64,000 nt of DNA from Phymorhynchus buccinoides (lineage: Eukaryota; Mollusca; Gastropoda; Neogastropoda; Raphitomidae): NCBI GenBank assembly GCA_017654935.2, contig CM065682.1:39221548-39285547 (forward strand). The letters run 5' to 3'. Shown piece by piece: positions 13,036 through 25,300 of the stretch (positions within the stretch are counted from its first letter, which is position 1; each line of letters begins with the position of its first letter). The notes under the pieces are model-generated. The model was not told the origin of the DNA and did no database searches. It worked only from the letters and a program-made list of their open reading frames with translations. The position numbers were made by a program, and so were the translations under genes.

Positions 13036-15001
13036 GCGTGTGCGTGTGTGTAGATACCTAGAAAAATGCATGCCCATATATTTGAAGATATTTGTATTCA
13101 ATAGTACTTTAATTTTCCACCTACAAAATCATCCATCCACCTATGTGCTTCAAGCATGTTTGAGAGAAAAAAGGTAATAAAATAGAAACACGCATGGGAT
13201 GCAAACATCACACAAGCAAACAAAATAAGGTTGACATAAAAAGACAGCAATAAAAAATATGTATCAAAGTAGAACAGAAAATCATGCATGTATAACACAT
13301 CATCAATATATCATTGGTGAAATTCAAAACCCTCGTATCTTGATTTTTTTGGGGGTTGAGTTAGATACATAGTCAGCTCTCTAATTATTCCCGCCATCTT
13401 CCACCAAAAGCTCGTATCTCTAACGACTTTCTATCTGGGGTAAATGAGGTTGTGTAAATAGAAGAAAAACTTGTAAGTCCCAAATTCAGATCTAGTTAAG
13501 GACAAAAACCTCGTATCTTCGTTCTTTTCAAATATTTAAAATTTAAAAAAAAATAATTTTAACAAAATGCAGGACTAAACTCGCAATATCTTGAACAACA
13601 TATTCATCATAGTTAATCAATTGTGGTAAACGCGGTTAATTTTTTAAAGTTATTTAGATTTTTCTCAAAACTACCAAAATTGAGATACGAGGTTTTTGAA
13701 TTTCACTGATGATATTCAGAAACGACAAAAAGTTGCACACATATAACACAAAAGTATGCAAAATCGGGGGTAAATTAAAGACAGATTGGCGTTAGCGAAA
13801 AAAGAAATATCTTCAATGTTAAAAATACAAAAGAAAACAACAACAAAAAACCCAATCCAGGAATAATGTTTAAAAAACAAACAACAGCAGTTACTTTCTT
13901 TGCTATAGCTAATTTAATCAGATATCATTTTTCAGTGATACTGGCAGAAACCATCGTTTAATTTTCTTTCAGTTTACAAGTTTTACCTCGCTATCTAAAC
14001 TCTTCTTATGAACATTATTTGCATCTTCAGCATGACATCTATTCCACAATGATGACTTGTATAAATAAAAAATTCAAAGTCTTTGCGACATATTTCCCCC
14101 AATTGCTCCGACTAATATGAGCTGGTGAAAGATTATTTTCTATTAGAATTACTATTCCCTTTTTAGAATATGGTGCTATATTCCAAACTGTTCTTAACAC
14201 ACATTAACTGCAAAAACATTTTCTGCATTTTAAGCACTCATTTTATAATCTTTATTAATTTTATTTTTCCGAACAATTCTTTCATTTTTTCTTTATTACA
14301 GCAATTTGACATATATGCCCGACCCTCTTCCCTGTTTCCTATGATAAACTACCAGTCGTCCTAAATTTTGCAAAACATTATTATCAAAAACAATATGAAG
14401 TGTTAAAATTGTTGTTCCAAGAAATCCAGATACAAAACCACAATGACAAATACCGACGTTTCAAGGCATAGCTCTTAGCCCTGGACTAAGTCCTAGTTAC
14501 ATGCTGGTCACTAAGACCACCAGGACTAAGAGCTATGCCTCGCAACGTCGGTATTTGTTATTGAGTTTTTGTTTTTATCTGGATTTCTTGAAGAACAAAT
14601 TTATTTCTCAGTTTTTATGTTATTTTGAAATCCTGCAGTGATTTTATTTTTTATCGCAATATGAAGTGTATACTTTCTCTTCCTCTCTCTCTCTTCTGAT
14701 TCTTTTTCTATGGTCACCCCCTAAAGTGTGTACAATTACTTCTACATAAAGAAGTTGGTCACCACCATAGAAGAAGAAGAAGAAGTGTTATCAATGGGTG
14801 TTTCCAAACCATTTATAGTGTGTGGTTACATGTTGGTTAGTGTTATAACGTTTGTGGTTGACAATGAAACAAGAAAAAAAGAAAACAGAAATGGGTTAAT
14901 GGGCAAAGGATTGTGTGTCACCCCCTGCAGAGCTGAGTTATTCACATGAAGGCGTCATTTCACAGTAGTGCTCTATTGTGCTGTTGCTATTTATTAGAAG
15001 T

Positions 15002-15068
<67 letters not shown>

Positions 15069-18000
15069 TGTGTGCAAACGTGAGTGTGTGCAAGTGTGTG
15101 TGTGTGTGCAAGCGTGTGCGCATGTGTGTGTGTGCAAGCGTGTGTGTGTGTGTGTGTGCTCTTGTGTGCGTGTGCGTGTGTGTGCATGCATGTATATGTG
15201 TGTGCACATGTGTGTGCAAGTGAGCATGTGTGTGTGTGTGAACAGGCATTCTCAAATAACCTCAAATGAAAAATGATAACCACAATCAAGCACAAAATAC
15301 AGAAATTTTACAATTAAAAAAATACAACAGTTCCAACCAATAAAACGCTTAAAAAGTCTTGAGACAAAGCTTAAGACAAAATGGATATATACATGACAGG
15401 GATTGCAACAGACACAGCAAACAGGGTAAAAGACAACTAAACATTAACTATGAAGGGGTACCTCGGTAAATTATTTATGTCCATAAGCCCTTTACCCAGG
15501 CACCCCTCAATATTCTCGTAATGGAAGGATAAGAAAACGAAGATAACACGAAGTGAGCCAAAAAAGGTATACGGTTGAACAATAAAGATAAAACAACAAC
15601 CCAATAACCACAACATGCTCAGTACACACACACACACACAGGGAGCAGCATGCACAGGCTACAGTTGATCAGTGCGTTCAGTGTTAGGAGCGGTAGTAGT
15701 ACCTCCCCTCTGCGTCCTGCTCTCTTGTTCCTTCAGCTCGGCCAAGCGGTCCATCTCCTGGGCCAGACTGATGAAGGCCTCTTTCCTCCGCTGAGCAGAC
15801 TCCTCAGACTCCTGTGGACTGACGGCCACGGCCACGGGCCTTCGATGGTCCACCTCCGAGGAAAAGGTGTCTTCTGACAAGGTGGTGGACACTGCAGGTA
15901 GGCCAGGGGACCAGAGGAAGGAAGGAAGAGAGGGGGAGGTGGTTATGTGAACAAGTTGGGAGGAGGAAATAGTCTGCCTTTTTTTGGTGGGAGTGATTTT
16001 TGTGTGTGGCAATTTTGGCTGATAAAGACAACGACTTTGAGATGAAAATGGTCACGCTTTTGGGGCATGCTTTTAGCTAATGATGGCTGATAATGTTAAA
16101 CATTTGAAGATGGTCCACTTTTGTGTCTAAGGATGGCTGATAATGTTACAGATTTGAGGAGAAAAATTGTCCTCTTTGAGGATTGCAGGGAGGTGGGAAG
16201 GGGAGGGGGGGACAAGAGGAAAAATCTTTTCTAACAATGATTGATGATGCCAAAGACTTGAAGATAAAAGTGATCGACTTTTTGGGGGCATACTTTTTGC
16301 TAACAATGACTGACAATATCCATGATTAAAAGATGAAAGTGATCAATTTGAGGGGACACAAAAACAATCCAATGCTTTTGAAAATGAAAATGGTCCAGTT
16401 TTTGTGACACCCTTTTTGCTGATGACTGACAGTGTCAAAGAACTAAATTAAAATATGAAAATGGTCAACCTTGGGGGATGGGAGTGGGGGGTAATATATT
16501 TCTGACAATGCCTGAAAAGGGTCCGTATTTTCTTTATGCATGCTCTTTTCCCCTTTTACTATAATTATGACCGGTAATGCCATGGATAGGAGAGGAAAAC
16601 GGTCCACCATCTTTAAGCTTTATTTGCATGCTTTCATGTGATGATGTCTGCTAATGCCAAAGACTGATGATGAAAAGCCCAGATGATTCTATTGAGTCGT
16701 ATGATGATGACTGGTCAGGCGAATCTCATGCAATGGAAACAGACTGGCAGGTGGACAATGCTTTGTAACACGTACTGCTTTATCATGGTTGACAGCAGGA
16801 CCCATTCCTTGTCTCTGTCATTTGTAGATACTCGACAAAAAAAACTTGCTTTGTTCTTTTTCTCTCCATGCTCTCAATTTTATAGAATGCAATTTATGTC
16901 AGCAGCTTCAAGTAACGTTGCTGCTGATCAGTAAATTACTCATGTACGACAAACAACGAGAACACAATATGAAACACAAATGAATACAACATGCGGTACG
17001 ATGAAAAACAACATGGGATACAAATGAATACAACATGCGGTACGATGAAAAACAACATGGGATACGAATGAAAACAACACATGACACAATGAAAAACAAC
17101 ATGGGATACAAATGAAAACAACACACAACACGATGAAAAACAACATGGGATATCAATGAAAAAAACAATGCAAATGAAAAAATTAAGCGGTCACAATCAT
17201 GGCAATTGGAGGATGATAATGCGAGAAGTGTGGGGAAATAAAAACAGTTCTAACAACAGAACAAAGGTCAGACTTTGCATTGAAGGATCAAAAACTGTAG
17301 ACAAAACACTGAATGAGACAATTACTCTTAGAACAATGCTCAATATTCTTTTCAATCACAGGGCACAGACTACCCAGGTAGGGGTGTTTCAACAGGTTCT
17401 ATAGCACACAGGGCTATGAAGGATGACGCAAAAGCAGGACAAGACAGTGCTGTTCTGAATCCAACATCATCATATGAACCATGCACATTCCCATGTCAAA
17501 AGCGATCGCAGAAACATGAAACAACAATGACATTCTACATCATTCACATATTCCCCTTCCTCTCCCCCTCTGTCCATTCCTATTCCCATTTCCTCTGATT
17601 GATATGATTTTTTTAAAAATATACTCGTTCACAAACAAAATGATGAAAACATATTTGAATAACACGGATAAAGAGTGATCCAACAGACTGAAAAAACCCC
17701 CAATAAGTGTCTTGATAAAGTGAACATGTTGTTAACAAATACTGGGGAAATGCACCAGTATGTAAAAAACAAACAAACAAACAAATAATGGTAAAATGTT
17801 AGTCAAAAATCAATTAATGTAAGAGTAAGACACACCAACAATCATTTGTTTTTGTAAAACATGTTGAGATTTCAGTAAATACACATGAGGCATGTTCAAA
17901 CGATGCAATAACAGTCCATTTTTGAAAGTTTAGCTTAGTTATGAAACATATCAGTTTAACAGCTGAAAAATGTATCAGCAAGGCACTTTCACATGTGGAA

Positions 18001-21000
18001 GAATAGTGGCATAAAAAATGAACATAAAAGTAAATGTTATAAAAGAAATGAGTCAAAGATTGAGAAAAAAAAGAACCTGCCAGTTTCATGTTCAGAAATG
18101 TGAATTCCTTTTGCAATATGTATAAAATCACTACAAAAAAGCGAATATAGGAACAAAAAAGAAACTTTCTTCAAGACAGCTGCAATAAAGAACAATGGAG
18201 CATTACCTGAAATAGAAAAGGCTGTAATGGAGAAGTAGGAAATGAAAGCATAAACAAGAGTAAATCATGGTTATAGAGATATAGCGGCTCGATTTGTGCT
18301 ATCAAAAGACTTCAGAGAAGCCTGACTGTTTTAATGCGTATACTCATAAGCATTCAGAAATGGTATTTGCTCAGAGTCACTCTAAAAGCCTTTATAACAG
18401 GTGAAATATTTGTTCAGATATTCACTTTCAAAAGCCATCAGCAAAGCATTTTGAGCATGTAGGAGAAGTACAACCGTTACTGCTTTTTGTCTAGACATCT
18501 ACTCTCGAAAGTCTTCACCAGTGATGCACCAAGGAGGGAACAGTGATAGAACAAACTATCCTGAAACAAGAAAACCAACAGGACAAAATGTCCTGGATCT
18601 TGCTGAAACCAATAGGACAATGTCCGCCAGTGGTCAATTTCAAGAGGACATTTGCATGTGAGCGGAGAATGCGCAGAGTGGGGAATGTGCATGCGCGAGA
18701 AAATGGAGCATTAATCTTTGAGCTCCGATGTCTTCTTTTGAAAGAAAGAAAAAAGTCTTGACAGGGGACGTGAACATGACAGGACATTTTCAGTTGTAAT
18801 AGGAGTATATCCTATTAAAAAGAAGAGTATATCCTATGACCTGGGCCTTGGGCCATCACTGCCTCAGCAAAGCAAAACATTTTGTTAGATTAATTTTGTG
18901 ATGCACTATAAGCAGTGTAGCGAACTTTCCCAATGTGATCAAACTACTGACCTTCAGCAATAGCCTGAGGCGCTGGTCCTCTGTCCCCGGATGACCCCCG
19001 GTCACTGCCGGGACTGGACTCCTCCGCTGACTCCGACTCCTTTCAACACATAACAGTTTTCTTTGAACTTCACATGCACAGAAAGGGGAAATACAGATGT
19101 AAAAATACTACATTAAAAACAACAACTGTATGAAACTTGTCAAAACATCAAGTCAAACTATTTTAGCATGTCAAAACCTGTAAAATTATTATGAACAATT
19201 GAAGTGCAACAAAGGGATTCGAGTTTCTTTGCTCAATTACAAAAATGCAAAGCTAAAAGTGGAATTGAGAGATCAAAACTGAACGCGAAACCTACAAACT
19301 CGTGCTTTGTTGTTTTTGTTTTCTTTTTCCATAGTTTGTATTGCTCTTGCTAGCAGTTGTACCCACAGATTCAATTTACCATTTGTTTTTATGCGCATAC
19401 AGATTCGAGTGAAGGTCACACAAAAACTCCTCTTTAGACAAAAACAAATTTCAAGAGAGTAATACACAGGGGTCCTGAAAACGTACAGATTGTGCGTATT
19501 TAAGCGCTAGAACTCTCAAATCACCCCTTAGAATTTAAAATCATGCGTGGGAATGCATTCGGAATGAACACAAAATGAGAGACACACACAAATTCAAAAC
19601 AAAAAGACTGTATGCTTGGTCAAATCACTCTACACCATACCTGTTCTTATATCACACAACAGATACTAAATCAAAAAGTAAAAATAACTTTGATGAACAG
19701 AAATATAGACATTTCATGGAAGAAATAGCAAACAACACAAGACAATGTTTCGCTACATGTACACTTGAAGAACTGGAAGAACTACACATTTCAGGGATGT
19801 GAGAGGGCCCAAAGTGTAGCCGCTGGTATCGTCAAAGCCACTCAAAGTACTCGGACAAAACTTTGCTTGCAACATCAATTTTTGGGGTCAATTTCTGAAA
19901 GAAATCCTGGCTTGCCTACATGTATCTGATTGTTTGATTCAGTTTCATCCAGCCCAGCCCTCTACATCTCCACTATCTTCACATCTATGGTGGGATGCAT
20001 AATAGTAATTTTCATGATTGAAGATGAAACATTGGCAATATGTTAAAAATAGCTCCCTCCTCTGCCCCTTCCATTCAGGTTAGGGTTAGGGATAGGGTCA
20101 GCCTAGTCATCAACTTTTATTTGTGTGTGTATTTGACACTAAACTGACCCTAAACCTATCCCTAACCCTATCCCAAACCCTAACCCCAGCCTGAAACCGT
20201 CTAATCCACACACAAAAAATACAAAATTATGGTATGTTATGAGATTGACACTTAACCGACTCTAAATCTATCCCTAACCCTATCCCTAACCCTAACTGAA
20301 AGCGTCTGAAATGAATGGAAGGGGCAGAGAAGGGAGCTATTAACATTTGCCGAAACATTTACTCAATAGTTTTAAAAACATCCAAATCCTCCTTTGAAAT
20401 GACACCGAGGAATTAGCCGAACACAGGACAATGGTTCTTTGCCATCGTGAATGTACTCACTTCTTTTGTTTTCACCATGCGCGCGAGAAGAAAGCCTACC
20501 AAACTCAGCAATCGCTTTTTTTAATTTTTAAAAGTCGAAAAGAAATAGCACATATATGCGTAACTCTAACATCCCTGACATTTGGTGATGGCTATGTCTA
20601 CTAACAGTCGGTCACTCTTTCTGTCTGTCTGTCGGTCACATACACATATAAACCCACACATACTGAAGATTAAAATCACCCACACACAAACAAATAAAAA
20701 TAAATAAATAAAATAAATGAATTAGACATGTTGATGTACAGGCAGATATAAGGCGCACAAGATAGCTATAGGAAGTAAAGGTGCATGGAGGGGGGGGTGA
20801 GAAAGACAGAGAGATGGGATAGCTAAGGTCAGGGTATGTATGTGTGAGGGAGGGGGCAGGGTTTCAAAGAAAAAAAGGAACAGAAAATAAGCAGCATAAT
20901 AAAGCATTTAACAGATTAGATTAAAGAGAACTAAACTACAATAAGAAAGTACACAACTAATGCAGCACTGACAATGTCAAACACAAATTGAGAACAATGT

Positions 21001-22347
21001 AAAAATCTTTTTTTTTAACATTGATTTTCATTCCAAAGGAATTAAAATTGGCACCCCCCCAAAGAAAAAAAAGCGTTAAAATATACAGTGTACAACTAAA
21101 ATCGCACTGCAGATCAATCACACCATAGAGATTTTATAATTTACAGTTCCCTTATATTCTTTTATGCACAATGCCAAGAATTGCTGTCATGCAAACTTGT
21201 AACGATTAACAATATCACTTCTGGAGAAAAGTTTCCAAAAGAAAAACTAAGGGAGAAATGACATTTCAAAAAGTTTATGATAAAAGAGCAAACATGTTTC
21301 TTCAATGATGGAAACATTTTATACAAAGAATTTGTGTTAGAAAGAAAGACGATAACGCAGTGTAAAACAATGCACTACAAGACCAAACTGTCACTTTTAT
21401 GTTAGGCAGATCTTTGAGGCAGATGATAAAGACAAATATCTATAGACGCATACAACCTGCACAAAAGCACACTCTCACAATAATAACACACAAGACATTG
21501 GAATTAAGAACGAAAACACACATTATGTAAAATTATAATAACTTCCCAATTACTTTTTCGTTATTATCCTGACAAAATTTAATTCCTTTTAGAGCAATAT
21601 GAAATGATATTTCCTTTACTGGTCCAGCACAATGCCTGCAAGTTTTGTTTATGAACACACCTTGTCTCTGAAAGATGGTGTTCTTTTGAGGGCCTGCAAG
21701 TTTTGTTTATGAACACACCTTGTCTCTGAAAGATGGTGCTCTTTGAGGGCCTGCAAGTTTTGTTAATGAACACACCTTGTCTCTGAAAGATGGTGTTCTT
21801 TTGAGGGCCTGCAAGTTTTGTTTATGAACACACCTTGTCTCTGAAAGATGGTGTTCTTTGAGGGCCTGCAAGTTTTGTTTATGAACACACCTTGTCTCTG
21901 AAAGATGGTGTTCTTTTGAGGGCCTGCAAGTTTTGTTTATGAACACACCTTGTCTCTGAAAGATGGTGTTCTTTTGAGGTTCATAAAAAAAATCAATACA
22001 ATTAACCTGCTATGAAACTAACTACAACCCAATCTTCTCTCATGGACAGTAAATATAAAAAAATCTGCAGCAAAGTGAACACAAATGGAGAAACCATTTC
22101 TAGTTGTAAGTCAGATGGCTTAGTTGTTTTAAATCGATTCTCCAAGCTTTCCTGCAATACAATACCAGCTTAATAATGCGCCATCACTTTTCAGATCTGA
22201 TACTTTTCTAAATTGATTTATCTCCAACTTAAGATGAAGTTGACTGTGTTTTTGTGTGTTTTGTGTACTGAATCTTTGCTTTGGGGTTTGAAATTCGACT
22301 TTGTTTCCATTGTTTTGTAAATAAAAGAAAGATATTAAGGGGCACAG

Positions 22348-22382
<35 letters not shown>

Positions 22383-25300
22383 CTTAACACACACACACGC
22401 AGTCTTCATAAAGGTAAACATATGAACACACACAACCACACAAACACACATGTTCAAAGACAAACTACGAAAAATTATAACACAGCATGATGAAGTTGAC
22501 AAAGCATTCAGGAACAACAAAATGAGCAGATAAATCATAACGCAGAAGTTCCGAACAACAAAATGAACAGAGAAATCATAACGAGGAAATTCCGAACGAA
22601 CTCATAATACTGAAGGTTCAGAATAAAGGGTGACAAGGGGAAAGCCAGTGCTCAAGCCAGGGAGTTCCTTCCTCACCTTAATCTCTTCTAGATTCTGAAA
22701 CAAGCAGCGGGCCATGCAAGCGCAAGAGAGCAGCAGAAAGGACTGGTTAGGGCGGCACATGGACATGGTGTGTATTAGTGGGAACATCCACCACACACAA
22801 AAAATAAAAAATATCTGGACCTCAGAAGTAATAATGCCTCCCACAGATTGTTAGTAATATTCATGCCCACATTTTTTCAAATGATTATTTTGGGGTGGGT
22901 TACAATTAGATGGTTTGTTCTGTCAGAATAAAAAAACACCTTTTTCTGTTTTTGCCTGGTCTTCTGTTCTATCTCTTTATATTTTGCTTTTGTTGTTGTT
23001 ATATTATTAGCAGTGCTGTTCATTTGAGCAAACTGATTTTATTTCTTCTTTACAATTATTCTTCCCATCCTCCTTCAGTCCTTTGTATTCAAGTTCTTTT
23101 CTATAAATTAGGGGGGGGGGGGGGGGGGGGGGGGTAGTAAGTACAGTATTCCCAGTGAAATTGGGATTGTAAGAGTCAATGGGCATATAAAACTATAGTT
23201 CAAAATAAACCTAGTTCTTGTTAAGACATGTTTTTTTTAACTATTTGCACTGTTTGTTATTTACTTTCATTGTATAAATCTACATGCTACATTCTTCCAA
23301 TACAACACTTGAAAAATCTAAATCTACACTGACTTATTTAACCAATAAAACCTTTGGTAAATACTTTGATACAAGGGGACACAAACACAACCTCAGTGGA
23401 TAAATTGCATTAACAAAAAATAATGAAACATTGGCACACCACATTGATGATACAATGTCAATGTGATGGTGTGAACAAAAATCAGGAAGAAAATTGCAGA
23501 CATGAAAAACATCAGTTATCAGTAATACAAATATGTAAGCAAGAAATCAGCAAGGAAATGGATAATCTTAACATGAAGTGATAGAAGTGAAACAATTATT
23601 GATTTGTAAACCACCTCAAAAGGCATCACTGATATCTGCAAAAACACTTGCACCAGATTTATCCCCAATGCCCCAGATTATGAAGCATAGAACAGCATAT
23701 TATGCTAACATAATGGAGCACCTACTATCTCTTTATGCAAAACTACCTCTTTCAAATCATGGTCACCTACAATGTTGAAAAGTCCAACAGCCAATAACAC
23801 TTTTCGAATGAGCTAAAATGATCCATAAACCTTGAAAAGTAACCATTTCTGAATTTCCTTGGGAAAGCGAAATAGCATCATCAACATCAGCAGCAGTGCA
23901 CCGGAACAAACACAAAACAATTGATGTTAAGTATTACCAGTGCATGAAAATATTACTTATGTTGTACTTAAAATTTCCATGACAAAAAACATATTCAGTG
24001 TTTACGTTATATTTGTTTATCGTCCTCTCGGTCCAGCTGGACACATGTGGGACATTAGTACATATTTTATTTAATTCAGTGTTTAGTTTGTTTTCTTTTG
24101 ATAGACACAGTTGGACACCTGATAACGTTCACATTTTCAAAACTTGTTTTTATGCAAACACTTCCATTATGGTCAACGATTAAAACGAGTGAAACGATTA
24201 ATGATTAAATATCAAATTAATCCCATTTCTTACACACAACAGGAATAAAATGCAAGCTGGGGTAAACGAGACAGGGTTAACTAAATGATGCAATGACTTC
24301 AATATCAGAATGAAACAGGGTAACTGTACAAAGATGCACACATTTCTTTCATCCTCATTCATTAATATGGCTATGCCGTGCAAAAATGAATGATCGGTCG
24401 TTTCATCATGAAAACAGTTAAAGCTGTAACTGTCCAAATCTCAAGGTACACTGACTAAGCCAAGCAAAACAAAGTCCACAGCCCGGTTGTTAAGTGCTCT
24501 ATACAGGTACAGGTACATTCCAACAAAAGCCAAAACCAAAGGAGGCTGAATTTAAAGGGGATTGTGTGAATCAAGCTCCTGTTCTCTATAAACTGACCTT
24601 GATCATGTCTTGTTCATCGTATTGCACATCCAGTGACATGCCTCGCTTCATCGAGTCCTTGCTGATTCCCACTTCTTCCTTGAATGTATCGAAACCTGAA
24701 CAAAGGCAGATAGAGATTCAGACAACAACCAGTTAAGCAGCAATGACAATAGGACACACACACAACCACATATGCGCGCGCACACACACACACACACACA
24801 ATATGTAAACACACACACGCACAACACACACAAATGCGTGCACACGCATGCACACAGACACACTTCAATCAGTAATCCCTACTTCTAACATGATTGTGCC
24901 AAAACCTGAATAGCAGCATGCATTTACATTCAAACAAAACGTGTATCAAAAAGCAATGTCAATAAACAACAAACAAAACTTTGATTTTTTTTAGCTGAAA
25001 TATTTTGTCAATTTCAAGGACTTATTGTGCACGGCAACTAAGTAAATACACATACTTGTATCTTTTGTTCAGTTATTTCCGTCACTGCATCATTTCCCTC
25101 ACAAGGAAAAAGAACAACTAAAAAGAAAAACTAAACCAAAAATATGAGTATTGCCACCTTTGTACACACATAACAGAACATGCTCTTTAAATATTGGTAT
25201 TTGGTATTTTGTATATTCTAGTCACAGAGACTTATCTCTGTGAAATTTGGGCTGCTCTCCCCTGGAGAGCGTGTCACAGCAAGTGCAGCACCTACCCAAT

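Larger units (their letters stand above)
7526..15702. other. Introns around exon 16, repeat-rich and non-coding
   Basis: Apart from exon 16 (10400-10483), no coding signal is seen. Contents are a 67-bp duplication (7568-7698), a ~155-bp tandem duplication (9040-9357), a hAT-type MITE (11120-11328), a TTAA MITE and its amplified end (12012-12584), CA/TG tracts (12770-13050, 15003-15240), a TIR element (13309-13714) and a long hairpin (14409-14599). The stretches 7700-8880 and 9430-10390 are AT-rich with nothing recognisable. Confidence 0.55.
15892..22676. other. Introns around exon 14, mostly non-coding
   Basis: The stretch 16020-16700 shows a loose ~100-bp periodicity ('gatgaaaatggtcca' variants), an old degenerate tandem array. 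Further on are a 45-bp array (16935-17165), a hAT-type repeat (18519-18861), a 786-bp hAT-type element (19792-20577) and a 57-58-bp array (21634-21979). The stretches 17170-18500 and 20600-21600 are AT-rich with no recognisable feature. Confidence 0.5.

Noticed and set aside
14938..15295. HTHTHT and VCVCVC frames here and at 5200-6270, 12690-13180, 51565-52074, 60139-60808 and 62198-62620
   Set aside because: They are translations of CA/TG/GA microsatellites in several frames on both strands.
19575..19802. 75-codon plus-strand frame ending [14 protein letters not shown]
   Set aside because: It ends in the terminus of a hAT-type element, has AT-rich composition like intron, and no recognisable motif.
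21634..21979. Possible CRISPR array (also 32710-33312 and 39199-39774)
   Set aside because: Units are contiguous tandem copies without unique spacers, in an animal intron.
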